Source: an uncultured Bacilli bacterium | Lineage (GTDB): Bacteria > Bacillota_I > Bacilli_A > RF39 > UBA660 | NCBI GenBank assembly: GCA_934098395.1 | Contig: CAKOOM010000004.1 | Location: forward strand, 62,001-126,000 | Direction of reading: 5' to 3' | DNA: 64,000 nucleotides | In this document: positions 36,497 to 46,434 of the stretch, one piece after another | Numbering within the stretch: the first letter of the stretch is position 1 | How the letters are laid out: every line of letters starts with the position of its first letter | Position numbers and translations under genes: made by a program | The notes under the pieces: generated by a model | Told to the model about the DNA's origin: nothing | Database searches by the model: none | Seen by the model: only the letters and a program-made list of their open reading frames with translations

Positions 36497-39400
36497 CTAC
36501 TTAATGATAATATATTGGTATGTTTCTCCGATATAATTATTATCATCATATAACATTACTACCAAACGGTAAGTTCCGGTTTTTAGATTTTCCTTAAAAT
36601 TGAAAGTATAATTTATTTTAGCAACAGGATTTGTTGATAGAGTATATTCTTTTGATTTATTTGTCGATGGTAATGTTTGATTTATATAATCGGCTAAATC
36701 AACATCAACATATATGTTATTATAAATACTATCATAGTTTCTTCTTTGAAGTTTAACTCTAAGATTAGCATTCGGAAGTTCTGATAAGTACTCGGTTGTA
36801 AAGGTATAAACGTTATTTTTATAGCTTGTATGTCCTGTTATTTTATCTATAAACATAAATTCATCTTTAGCACTAGTTTTTAATCCATATGGGGTATCTA
36901 TTATTTTTACTTTTATTTCTAATTTTTTAACATCGTTTTCTGATTCGTAATAAATTCCATCATATGAACCAAACGATTCGATTAAAATAGTATACTCTCC
37001 ACTAGATAGGTTACTCTTTTCGGTATTGAGTTTTATTTTTGATTTAGCATTTGCTATTTTATCTGCTATTTTTATTCTCGTTGTGCCATCATACCTTGGA
37101 AAATATTTATTGCCATTGTATTCAAAATTTATTCCAAATAAATCTTGCGCACTTAATAGATTATTATTGCTATCATAGATAGATATTTTTATTCCTAATT
37201 TTTCATCATCAAATGTTGTATCATATACAGTATTAGAGTCTTTCTTTTGTTGAACAAAATTTGAATAAATTGTTAAATCAGTACTTTGTCCTTGATATAA
37301 TGGATTTTTACTATTTGTACCTTCAAGCTCAATTGCAGCATTACTTTGGGTGTAAACATTATATTTTAGAGTTTGTTGTTCAATACCTAGGACACTAATT
37401 AAAGTTTGTTCGTCAGCATTTCGTAATTCAATTAGCAAACTAGCATCTGTTATATCATTTAAAATGTTAGCTTCTTTAAAATCTACGTTAAATATAAATT
37501 CTTCTTCAGCTTTATTGTTATTATAATAGATAGAATTATAATATTCATCATTATAATTATTACTTGGACTAGTACTACCCATTTTGACAAATTTCGATAA
37601 TTGATATGAAGTTTCACCATATCTATTATATTCAATTAGTGAATTGTCATAATCTTCTTGTTTTATTACGTAGTAGTAATATATTGGATTATCTTGGTCG
37701 TGTAAATCTATCATGGTAATTGTTGTATCTACCGGAAAGACAAATGATGATACGAGGCTTCGGTGATATCCTTCTTTGTATGGGGTTTTATCTGAATTCA
37801 TGTATAGTGAGTAGTATGTACTAAAACTACTTCTTGCAGTGATATTTACTTTACTGGTTGCAAACATTTCATATTTTTTTCCTTGGGTTATTGTTCCTTC
37901 ATAATCATTGGTGTTATATAAGGCTTTTGATAAGTTTACAACGATGTTTATTCTTTCTACTTCATTATTTAAATCATCTATTGGAGTTATTGCTACAAGG
38001 GATATTGTTACGCTACCCATATCACCACTGTTTATTAGATTTTTGGAGTGATACAAATAAAATACTAGGGCTGGAACGTTATTTAAGTTTTCTCTTAAAT
38101 AGTCTTTTGTTCCTGTTACTGCAATATCTCCTTCAGTTACAAAGTTTGTGCTTCCATTTACCAACCAGCCTGATTGACCGCTTTTCATATTTAGACCAAA
38201 TGTTGTGTCGGCTTCTTCTTCTGTTTTAGCAACTCTATCAATTTTAGTATAATCTACTAATTTAATGTTAGGATCTAAGGCACTGTAACTTACGCCAAGA
38301 ACAGAGAATGTTGTATTTGGTGATGTATGGTTAATTAGTGGAACTTCTTGAGCTCCAAGGGTTGAATATTTTGATGCAGTTAATGATATTTCGTAGGAAG
38401 CTACGACTTCACCAATTGACCACATATAAAATTCGGTGTCTGCTGGGGTTGGCTCAATATATTTAATTGTTATGGCATCAGCCGACTCGTTGCCATAATT
38501 TGAATAAAAGCCATCTTTAGTTATGTCATGATTTTGACTATGTTTTCCAAGAACATAACTACCATTATCAAAGTAGTATAAGTCACCGCTTGAGATAGCT
38601 TGTCCGTTGTTGTAGTCATCATACATGGCTGTTATAATATTATCATTTCGATCAAATGAATACATTCCAAAGAAGGTCATACCTACGACGTCTCCATAGA
38701 CAGTAACACTTTCGTTTTTAGCTATGTTTAAATTTTCACCAGCATACATGTAAATTCTATTATTTGTATTTCTAGTTAGAGTGTTTGAATCTGGATCAAT
38801 GGTAACTTGTGATGTAACTTCTTTGCCATCTATATCGACAACACTATTGAATTTTTTTAGAAGATTAGCTCCTTTTCGTAAATATAATGTACTAGAATTC
38901 TTTAGTTTTAATTCATCTATTCTACTTAGTGTAAATAAAACATTTGAATATTCATTTGTTCTATCTGTTGCCCCAGCTAGAGCAATGTATGAATTATCTA
39001 ATGTTACAGTTGTTGCTCTTTGGATAGAAATATTTCTTTTAATTGAAGTTTTTGTTCCATAGTTTTTAATATTAATATAACTAAATCCTTCGGTAGATGA
39101 AGCATTACCACTACCAAAGATTGAACCGTTTATGTTAAAACTTGTATGATTTTTGGCATCGATATTTATATTTATTCCTTTGGTTACACTAATGAAAGAG
39201 AAGTCGTAATTTTCACTACCACTGGCATTAGCTTCACCACCGCCAAATACGGTTCCGCCAATATTTATATCACTTATTATTAAATCTTTATTTGTAATTG
39301 CATTAGCTCCGATGTTTACTGTTGTTATTCCATATAGAGTTGAGGTATTTGCTCCACCGTATACGTTTTTACCAACTGTAGCTCCAGCAATATTAACAAC

Positions 39401-42400
39401 ACCTGTTGAATCATTATTTTGTTTTGTACCTGTTTCGGCAGCATTGCCACCACCGAACACATGATTTGTTACATTGGTATTATTTTCTATATCAAGATTA
39501 GTATTTCCTTTTACTATAGCTTTGGCTCCATTACCGCCAGCATAAATACTATTATTTACTTTTGTTGATGATACGAGTAATTTGGTATTTTTATCGACGA
39601 TGGCTTCATTTCCACCACCATAGATTGAAGTTGCTGTTATGTTATATGTTTTAACATTGGTATTTCCTATGACCATTCCTAAATTACCGCCACCATAAAT
39701 GTTGGTAACTTTTGTGTTGTCTTCAACAATTGTTGTGGTATTTCCATTTACTTTAGCTAGATTTTGTTCACCTGTGGTATCTCCTGAGACGATGGATTCG
39801 GCACCATTACCACCACCATAGATGTTTTCAATGTTTGATTTTGACACTGCTGTGGTAGTATTACCAATTGTTTCAGCAGCATTGCCACCGCCATAGATTG
39901 AAGTTGCTGTTACATTATTTACTTTTAGGGAGATGGTGTCTGCTGTTACGGCAGTGCCGACGCTAGCCTTGTTACCGGCTCCATAGATGTCTTTTGAAAT
40001 ATTAGAATCTTTAATAGTTGAATCTATTTTTCCTAAAACTTTTCCAAGATTTCCACCACCATAAATGTTACCATTTACATTGGTATTTTCTTCGACAACC
40101 ATAGTTATATCTTTGTTTACTTCAGCTAGATTTCCACCACCATAAATATTACCTGCTACTGAACTAGTACCAATTGTTGAACTTGATATATTCATAGTTA
40201 CGGTATCAATTGATGCTTCATCGCCACCGCCATAGATATTACCATAGATGTTTGTATTTTTTATATCTATTGATGAGGTTTTGGTTGTTGCTTTTTTTCC
40301 ACCGCCATAAATATTTTGTATGTTTCCTAAAGTTAAATTAATATGTGTATTATCAGTTTGCCCTCCTTGGTTATTTCCGCCATATATGTCTCCCAAATCT
40401 TGTTGATTTACATATTTATTTCCTGATGAGTCAGTACCAATAAAATAATATCCGTATATTTTAAAGTCATTATATTCGACTTCTGAGTGAATATGAAAGT
40501 CAAATTCAAGGGTATTGTTAGCGGTTATTGGATTTGTTCCCCAATATTGATTATCTTGATTAATATAGTATCCCAAAGAAATTTCACTTATTTTAGCTGA
40601 GGACCAGTTGTTACCAATAAATCCTTTGCTAGTAAGGATGTATAGGGACCATGTTGTGATATCTGTTTGACTAGTATTTTTAATACTTACACTGATTTTT
40701 TCGGATGATTTATAATCTGTTGCTTGAGAATTGTGTTGATCACTTTGTGAATATCCGATATTTAGTTGAATTGATTCATTAACATTACTGTTTAAGTTTT
40801 TTATGTAACTATCTGGTACGGAGCCACTCATATTTGCTCCACCATAGACTTTATTGATTTTAGTTGATCCAAGGGAAACATTAGTAGTTTTGGTAGTTCC
40901 GGCTTCATTACCACTGCCATATAAATTATCAATACTTCCATAGTAGGCGTTAACGTTAGTTGTTTCTGTTTCAGCTTTTAGTCCTCCACCGTAAACATTT
41001 TTTGAGTATCCACCATTAAAGTTTATGTTAGTAGTTTTGGCTATTCCTCCTTGATTGTTTCCACCATATATATTTGTCGCAAACCCAGATTCGATGGATA
41101 TATTAGTTGTTGGAACATCTCCTTGCAAATTAGAGCCACCAAAGACATTTTCGACAGTTGACTTTAGGGTTACGTTGGTATTATCGGTTACTGATGCAGA
41201 TTCACCACCGCCATAGACAGTATTTATTTTTCCACCATTAATTATTACATTGGTTACTGCGGTTGTTCCTCCTTGGTTGTTACCTCCATATATGGTATTT
41301 GCATTTCCACTTGTTGTAGTAACATTGGATTGACTAACTTCGCCTTTTAAGTTGGAACCTCCGAATATTTTATTTGATGTTCCTCCTTGTAAATATACGT
41401 TTGTTTCTTTAGCAGATGTTTCGTTGCCTCCGCCAAAGGTATTAGTGACAGTTCCACCATTTAGATATACTTCTAATTTGCCATTCGGTGTTCCACTTTT
41501 ATCGTTTCCTCCATAGACATTGTTGATTGTTCCGTCGTTTATAGTTACTGTGGCATTTCCTAGTACATATGGAGTATATGTTTCATTACCTTGTCCTCCT
41601 CCAAAGACATTATTTATTATTCCTTTATTAATGGTAACTGCGGTATTAGTACTTGATACATTTTGACTGTTAGTTATACCATTTACGGTACCATACGCAC
41701 TTCCACCATAAACTGATTCATTGATTATTGGGGTATATTTACTTTGATTATCACCAATTGTTATATTAATATCGTCTCTTACGTACGTTCCGACTTTGGT
41801 ACCAGATATTCCTCCACGGCCACCGCCATAGACGGAAGAACCAATTTCGCCACCATATATTCCAATGGAAACACTACCATATATTTTTCCTTGATCATCA
41901 CTTCCACCATAAATTGACTGAGCGACGGTTCCATTATACATTTTTATGTCTATTTTAGTATTTTTACTGGCACTACCGGCACCATTACTTTTTCCGCCAC
42001 CATAGACGGAACCGTTAATTAATCCATTATTTATGATAATTGTTGATTTAGAAGTGTTTGATGTACTACTTACACCAGTAGCTCCATAGTTTCCACCACC
42101 ATAAACATTTTTATTTATTGTAGCTAGTTCATCAATTATGATTGTTGAATTGTCATTTGAGCCAATTGTTGATGAACCACTTTTTCCATTGCCAATACCA
42201 AATACATTACCAGCACTAGCTCCATATATTTCTGAATTGTTATTAATGTATTCTTCTTTACCTATTATGGCTTTTCCACCAACGTAGATATATGAGCTAC
42301 CATTTACGGTACCATCACCATTACTACCTTTATATCCGTTTGAACCTCCAAAAACACTGTAATTAACTGTTCCGCCAGTTACACCAATGATTCTGTTACC

Positions 42401-44449
42401 ATAGGTTGCTGTTTCTCCAGCACCGCCGATTATAATATCAACTTCACCACCGGTCATATAGATAGATGTATCATTTCTACTACTTCTTGATGAGCCAGCT
42501 AAAGGTCCACCAATTAGATTATAAATATATCCACCATCCACTTTTACTCTTGATGGTGCATAATGGGTTCCACCATATCTACCGCCAACATATATTCCAG
42601 TGGTGTAATCATATTTACTACTACCAATTGTTCCGCTTAAAACATTTAAGTCAAAAGCATAGTCGTTATTGGTAGTGCTGCTATTGGTTGAGTATATATT
42701 ATTCCCCCAACTTCCAGATGCACAATAGTAGATATCTAGGTTTGTATTATCTTTTTTTACACGATCATAATCATTTCCATATACTGATTTATTGTTTATG
42801 TAGTTAGCTGATGAACCATAACTTGAAGCACCAGTTGATAATGAGATAGAGCTATATATACCACTTTCAACGACTAATTTATATTTTGTTGGATTATTAT
42901 TTCCACCAGTTGTACTACCATTTCCGGCGACGATGGCTCTAAAGTTTGGTCTAGTTCCATTTTTGCCAATGCCTCTACCTATTTTTACATTATGATATCT
43001 GCCAAACAATACTCCCGAAGTAGTTGTCCCACTTGGTGCGTTATAGTTAGTTAATCTACCATTATAATAAACGATAAGATTTTCTATTGTAACATTGCTA
43101 TAACAATTTACGGCAGAACTGGCAGTCCAGGTTGCATTATATGATGAACCGTTGTTAATTCCGGTTAAAGTAAAATCTTTGGTAGCACTGCTACTCCATG
43201 TGTTAGAAATATCTTGATTTAATACTAAGATATTAATATCTTTAGTTACTAAATAATAATAATTTCTTTTATAATCAAATATTTCTTCTTCTCCGGAGTC
43301 TTTGTAATAATTAATTAAACGATAATACTCACATGTGTTACTATTACATGTTCCACTTGAGTTATAATTACCACTAGCATCATAGTATCCAGCAATTGAT
43401 TCGTTTCTTGTAAGTTCTACTTTTTCAAAGTAGTTAGACATGTTTTTGTTTTGATAATCTGGTTCGATTACAACTTCATCAATTGGCCTTTCTACTTTGC
43501 TATTATCAACTTCAGTCATTCTACCATTTACAACTTGATAATATACGGCATTTTCGTCAAATACTTCACTTTCTATTTTTTCATACATCGTGCACGTTCC
43601 AAACCACGTTTGACATGAACCACTGGTTTGTAATACTCCACTAGAATTGTAGTATCCAGAATAACTATCATTACGTCTTAATTCAACAGAATGAAAGTAT
43701 CCCTTCATATCTAAATCGCCATATATGTAAGTTACTACTTCTAATTTTTTCATACCATTATTATATAAATTACTTATGGCATTATTAAAGTTATTGTTTA
43801 CTAATTCTACGTTAGCTTCAATCCAGTTGGCATTAAAAGTTATTTCTAGTTTTTCTGGTTTGCCATCTTTATAGGTTACTGGGATTTTTGCTTTTCTTTC
43901 ATAGTAATCATTGTCATACATTAAAGAGGCTTTTTGATACTTAGTAGTCCAACCATTAAAACCCATACCATTTGGTCTATCAGTGAATGGATTATCAATA
44001 AGATCAATTATTACATAATCATCTGATGTATCAGTAGTATTATTGGTATTTACTACTAGTGTTTTATAATAAATGTATGTATCTTGTCTTTCTGATAGAG
44101 ATACATATCCTTTTTTGTTATTTTCTATATTTGTACTGGAATAAGTAATTTTTACTTGTATTAAATTACTATCGTTATAAATATTTTTGTTTTCTGTTGT
44201 AGGAAGTGTTCCATCATTTTCTGTATAATTAAGTCCTGTATAGTAATAATAATCATTTTCTAGATCATTAACGTAAACAGTATTTCCATATATTCCGCTT
44301 TCTTTGTAATCTGAATCATTGGTAAATTCTAATAAATGATCACCATATGTTATAAAATAAGCGGTATTTCCAAGTATTAATATTAGTATTAAAGAAAGAA
44401 TTGATAGAAGACGATATTTGTTTTTTATCTTGTATTTAATTATCTTCAT
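36497..44449 (-). CDS. giant surface protein with YGG(G)N repeats, 2650 residues
   Basis: First gene of module A. Residues 12-32 are an export helix (LLSILSLILILILGNTAYF) followed by TYGDHL. Residues 100-240 have a repeat of Listeria-Bacteroides type (FNGWTTKYQKASLMYDNDYY). Two similar 70-residue blocks near 245 and 334 carry paired cysteines. From about 650 to 1780 short units ending in VYGGG(N/S) or IYGGGN recur, interrupted near 1223-1360 by a different beta domain. The last 900 residues are beta-rich, Ig-like modules. There is no LPXTG or C-terminal membrane helix, so anchoring is unknown. A beta-solenoid adhesin or fibre scaffold is inferred. Confidence 0.85.
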   Translation of the reverse strand: MKIIKYKIKNKYRLLSILSLILILILGNTAYFITYGDHLLEFTNDSDYKESGIYGNTVYVNDLENDYYYYTGLNYTENDGTLPTTENKNIYNDSNLIQVKITYSSTNIENNKKGYVSLSERQDTYIYYKTLVVNTNNTTDTSDDYVIIDLIDNPFTDRPNGMGFNGWTTKYQKASLMYDNDYYERKAKIPVTYKDGKPEKLEITFNANWIEANVELVNNNFNNAISNLYNNGMKKLEVVTYIYGDLDMKGYFHSVELRRNDSYSGYYNSSGVLQTSGSCQTWFGTCTMYEKIESEVFDENAVYYQVVNGRMTEVDNSKVERPIDEVVIEPDYQNKNMSNYFEKVELTRNESIAGYYDASGNYNSSGTCNSNTCEYYRLINYYKDSGEEEIFDYKRNYYYLVTKDINILVLNQDISNTWSSSATKDFTLTGINNGSSYNATWTASSAVNCYSNVTIENLIVYYNGRLTNYNAPSGTTTSGVLFGRYHNVKIGRGIGKNGTRPNFRAIVAGNGSTTGGNNNPTKYKLVVESGIYSSISLSTGASSYGSSANYINNKSVYGNDYDRVKKDNTNLDIYYCASGSWGNNIYSTNSSTTNNDYAFDLNVLSGTIGSSKYDYTTGIYVGGRYGGTHYAPSRVKVDGGYIYNLIGGPLAGSSRSSRNDTSIYMTGGEVDIIIGGAGETATYGNRIIGVTGGTVNYSVFGGSNGYKGSNGDGTVNGSSYIYVGGKAIIGKEEYINNNSEIYGASAGNVFGIGNGKSGSSTIGSNDNSTIIIDELATINKNVYGGGNYGATGVSSTSNTSKSTIIINNGLINGSVYGGGKSNGAGSASKNTKIDIKMYNGTVAQSIYGGSDDQGKIYGSVSIGIYGGEIGSSVYGGGRGGISGTKVGTYVRDDINITIGDNQSKYTPIINESVYGGSAYGTVNGITNSQNVSSTNTAVTINKGIINNVFGGGQGNETYTPYVLGNATVTINDGTINNVYGGNDKSGTPNGKLEVYLNGGTVTNTFGGGNETSAKETNVYLQGGTSNKIFGGSNLKGEVSQSNVTTTSGNANTIYGGNNQGGTTAVTNVIINGGKINTVYGGGESASVTDNTNVTLKSTVENVFGGSNLQGDVPTTNISIESGFATNIYGGNNQGGIAKTTNINFNGGYSKNVYGGGLKAETETTNVNAYYGSIDNLYGSGNEAGTTKTTNVSLGSTKINKVYGGANMSGSVPDSYIKNLNSNVNESIQLNIGYSQSDQHNSQATDYKSSEKISVSIKNTSQTDITTWSLYILTSKGFIGNNWSSAKISEISLGYYINQDNQYWGTNPITANNTLEFDFHIHSEVEYNDFKIYGYYFIGTDSSGNKYVNQQDLGDIYGGNNQGGQTDNTHINLTLGNIQNIYGGGKKATTKTSSIDIKNTNIYGNIYGGGDEASIDTVTMNISSSTIGTSSVAGNIYGGGNLAEVNKDITMVVEENTNVNGNIYGGGNLGKVLGKIDSTIKDSNISKDIYGAGNKASVGTAVTADTISLKVNNVTATSIYGGGNAAETIGNTTTAVSKSNIENIYGGGNGAESIVSGDTTGEQNLAKVNGNTTTIVEDNTKVTNIYGGGNLGMVIGNTNVKTYNITATSIYGGGNEAIVDKNTKLLVSSTKVNNSIYAGGNGAKAIVKGNTNLDIENNTNVTNHVFGGGNAAETGTKQNNDSTGVVNIAGATVGKNVYGGANTSTLYGITTVNIGANAITNKDLIISDINIGGTVFGGGEANASGSENYDFSFISVTKGININIDAKNHTSFNINGSIFGSGNASSTEGFSYINIKNYGTKTSIKRNISIQRATTVTLDNSYIALAGATDRTNEYSNVLFTLSRIDELKLKNSSTLYLRKGANLLKKFNSVVDIDGKEVTSQVTIDPDSNTLTRNTNNRIYMYAGENLNIAKNESVTVYGDVVGMTFFGMYSFDRNDNIITAMYDDYNNGQAISSGDLYYFDNGSYVLGKHSQNHDITKDGFYSNYGNESADAITIKYIEPTPADTEFYMWSIGEVVASYEISLTASKYSTLGAQEVPLINHTSPNTTFSVLGVSYSALDPNIKLVDYTKIDRVAKTEEEADTTFGLNMKSGQSGWLVNGSTNFVTEGDIAVTGTKDYLRENLNNVPALVFYLYHSKNLINSGDMGSVTISLVAITPIDDLNNEVERINIVVNLSKALYNTNDYEGTITQGKKYEMFATSKVNITARSSFSTYYSLYMNSDKTPYKEGYHRSLVSSFVFPVDTTITMIDLHDQDNPIYYYYVIKQEDYDNSLIEYNRYGETSYQLSKFVKMGSTSPSNNYNDEYYNSIYYNNNKAEEEFIFNVDFKEANILNDITDASLLIELRNADEQTLISVLGIEQQTLKYNVYTQSNAAIELEGTNSKNPLYQGQSTDLTIYSNFVQQKKDSNTVYDTTFDDEKLGIKISIYDSNNNLLSAQDLFGINFEYNGNKYFPRYDGTTRIKIADKIANAKSKIKLNTEKSNLSSGEYTILIESFGSYDGIYYESENDVKKLEIKVKIIDTPYGLKTSAKDEFMFIDKITGHTSYKNNVYTFTTEYLSELPNANLRVKLQRRNYDSIYNNIYVDVDLADYINQTLPSTNKSKEYTLSTNPVAKINYTFNFKENLKTGTYRLVVMLYDDNNYIGETYQYIIIK
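39090..42340 (-). repeat. YGG repeat array inside the giant surface protein gene
   Basis: Coding repeats seen on the plus strand as recurring ccaccatag/ccaccataaa words, spaced irregularly every 60-120 bases. The units read like T(x)IYGGGN(x)A with alternating hydrophobic strands. Interrupted at about 40370-40780. Confidence 0.85.
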
Positions 44450-44482
44450 TCGAATACCTCCTTTATTATGTATACTATATTT

Positions 44483-44511
44483 AGTATATCATATTATGTA
44501 TTTTATGTAAA
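44483..44511 (-). promoter_or_regulatory. promoter of module A (giant surface protein)
   Basis: TTTACA, 17-base spacer, TATACT with extended TGA. A TATACT-AAATAT-AGTATA inverted repeat covers the -10 and start region, similar in sequence to the arms at 32415-32449. Confidence 0.7.
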
Positions 44512-44533
44512 TTAAATTAATGTTGGATATAAA

Positions 44534-44556
44534 GAAAAAAAGCGGTATATCCGCTT
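44534..44556 (-). terminator. terminator of the 340-residue subunit gene
   Basis: AAGCGG-ATATA-CCGCTT followed by a seven-T run. Confidence 0.92.
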
Positions 44557-45577
44557 ATGATGGGTTTGTTGTAAATTGAAGATTAAAGGCTACATTTCCA
44601 ACTGAAGCATTGTTTTCACAATCAACATCTTGACCCTCAATCCACATATATACTCGATATTTAGTAATACCTGTTTTTATATTAAAGATTTTTTTGTTAT
44701 TTGTAAAATCTTTTTCAGTGTAATAGTCTACATTAACTCTAGAAAAGTATGCTGGATAAATATTACTGTTAGCTGTTGTAGGGGTTATACCTTGATATTC
44801 ATTTATTTCTTGCGAGATACCATCGTATGATATTTGAGTGCCATTTTCTGAGGTAATGATATTATAGGTATTTTTTGCATTAGCAACACCATTTATTGTA
44901 TGTGAATTATAATTTGGTTCCCATATATAAATATTATCTGTTGTATTTGTAAGTAATTGCTGAATAGTTGTAATATTTGTTCCATTTGGAACATTTCCTT
45001 CTTCAATAAAAGCTATTCTGACAGCATTTTCTATTCCTACGGAATTTTCACCATTATAGGTAATATTTGATTCTTTTGTTAAATATAAATCTGTAGTTGT
45101 GTTTGTTTTTAAAAATAGATCAAAGGCAATGAATTTTCCAGTACTTTCTTCATCAAATGATTCGGTTTCTATACTTCTTATTGCTGATAATATATAGTCA
45201 CCATTATTATTTCCTTCAACTGAACCGTAAAACATTTTCAATTTTCCATTTTCTAAGGCTTTAATAGTTGATACAGGTTCTAGAGTTTTTGGAATTTGAT
45301 TAATACTAGTTGGATATGTTTCTCTAGCTGTTTCAATATCAAGAACATTTATAGCACTCTTCCAAGATGTACCATCGGTAGATATTTCTATTCCACCTTG
45401 TGCTCTAACATTTACATCTAGTAGATCAACTCTTGCCAATCTATTTGTTGTAAACCAAGCGTATGATGTGAAAGACAAGGAAATTGTAGTCATTAATAAT
45501 AATATTAGTAAATAGAATATTCTGTTTTTCCGTTGTTGTTTTTTATTTCGTTTCTTTTTTGTTACTTTCTTACTCAT
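44555..45577 (-). CDS. SipW-type exported subunit, paralogue of the 31324 protein
   Basis: A 340-residue protein with a basic start (KKVTKKKRNKKQQRKNR), helix IFYLLILLLMTTISL, then FTSYAWFTTNRLARVDLLDVNVRAQGGIEI. This and the following segments align closely with the 31324 protein (ISTDGTSWKSAI, TLEPVST, FIAFDLFLK, IWEPNYNSHT), and it has the same ending YRVYMWIEGQDVDCENNAS. Overlaps the preceding gene by 8 bases (ATGAGTAA). Likely a second, less expressed form of the main subunit. Confidence 0.8.
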   Translation of the reverse strand: MSKKVTKKKRNKKQQRKNRIFYLLILLLMTTISLSFTSYAWFTTNRLARVDLLDVNVRAQGGIEISTDGTSWKSAINVLDIETARETYPTSINQIPKTLEPVSTIKALENGKLKMFYGSVEGNNNGDYILSAIRSIETESFDEESTGKFIAFDLFLKTNTTTDLYLTKESNITYNGENSVGIENAVRIAFIEEGNVPNGTNITTIQQLLTNTTDNIYIWEPNYNSHTINGVANAKNTYNIITSENGTQISYDGISQEINEYQGITPTTANSNIYPAYFSRVNVDYYTEKDFTNNKKIFNIKTGITKYRVYMWIEGQDVDCENNASVGNVAFNLQFTTNPS

Positions 45578-46277
45578 TTATTGCCTCCCTATATTCCTCT
45601 CTGATTTCCATATGCATCTTTATTTCACCACCAAGAATGGCATCAGTACAATCTGGATCATCACCCTCTAGCCAGATAACAATGGTAAATTTATCGATGT
45701 CTCCAGGAGCAAAAGCTTTTCTTTGTTCTAGAACTGCTGTTGTTTTATCATAAAAGGCTTTTGTTCCTTCTTCTTCTTTGTTTGTGTATGAATTTTTTTT
45801 AGCATATACAGTTTTTTCGTTGTTATGATATACCATAACTCTTGTTGCTTCATCAACGTTTTTAATGGCATCATCAATAATGATTGAATACCAATAATTA
45901 ATTGTTTCTTTCCCATCATTTTCTATATAGAAGGTATATGCAATGTAGTTTTCACCATTATGAGAACCTTCAGCTTCATTAGCAATGTTTGCTGGCAACC
46001 AATTTATTGAGATGTTATCCATAAAATCTAATTTATTAGCTGCTAATTTTCTTTTTCCTTCTTTTAATTCGGAATCTTCATATATAATTATTTGATTATC
46101 TAAAGCTAATCTTTTATCTAATGTTATTGTAAAACTTCCACCATTATAGATAATACTTAGGATTATAAATGATAATGTTAGGATTAATAAAATTATAGTA
46201 AGTGCTATTTTTGTTTTACTATATCTTTTTTTACGATTAGATAGAGTTTTAGCTTTTACAATTACTTCTTTAGCCAT
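45570..46277 (-). CDS. SipW-type exported subunit with WLEGxDPDC motif, 235 residues
   Basis: N-terminal basic segment and helix (TKIALTIILLILTLSFIILSI), then GGSFTITLDKRLALDNQIIIYED. The centre YIAYTFYIENDGKETINYWYSIIIDD is typical of TasA-like beta-sandwiches. The end FTIVIWLEGDDPDCTDAILGGEIKM carries the motif shared with the 31324 and 44555 proteins. Start ATG 46277 after AAGGGTG; the 51 bases upstream in frame lack a ribosome binding site. First gene of a two-gene operon with 44555. Confidence 0.78.
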   Translation of the reverse strand: MAKEVIVKAKTLSNRKKRYSKTKIALTIILLILTLSFIILSIIYNGGSFTITLDKRLALDNQIIIYEDSELKEGKRKLAANKLDFMDNISINWLPANIANEAEGSHNGENYIAYTFYIENDGKETINYWYSIIIDDAIKNVDEATRVMVYHNNEKTVYAKKNSYTNKEEEGTKAFYDKTTAVLEQRKAFAPGDIDKFTIVIWLEGDDPDCTDAILGGEIKMHMEIREEYREAINE

Positions 46278-46382
46278 TTTTACACCCTTTACTATTTTAA
46301 TTTTAGCATAGGGAGGGGGTTTCAACAATAAAAAACAGGTGCTTTACACTAAAGTTATACATTATATGTATAAATAAATGAA

Positions 46383-46411
46383 TTGCATATTAATAGTCAT
46401 TATGATATAAT
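46383..46411 (+). promoter_or_regulatory. promoter of the plus-strand subunit gene
   Basis: TTGCAT, 17-base spacer, TATAAT, then GAGAGAGG before ATG 46435. Confidence 0.8.
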
Positions 46412-46434
46412 TTTTAGTATAGAGAGAGGTTTAT

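Noticed and set aside
39090..42340. CRISPR array or non-coding tandem repeat
   Set aside because: The recurring words lie in one continuous reading frame, unit length varies, and there are no uniform spacers.
37858..42675. Several plus-strand open frames inside the giant surface gene
   Set aside because: They are antisense shadows of the repeats, have no ribosome binding sites and show Leu/His/Tyr-rich nonsense composition.
36497..44449. Sortase-anchored adhesin
   Set aside because: No LPXTG, C-terminal hydrophobic segment or sortase gene in the window.
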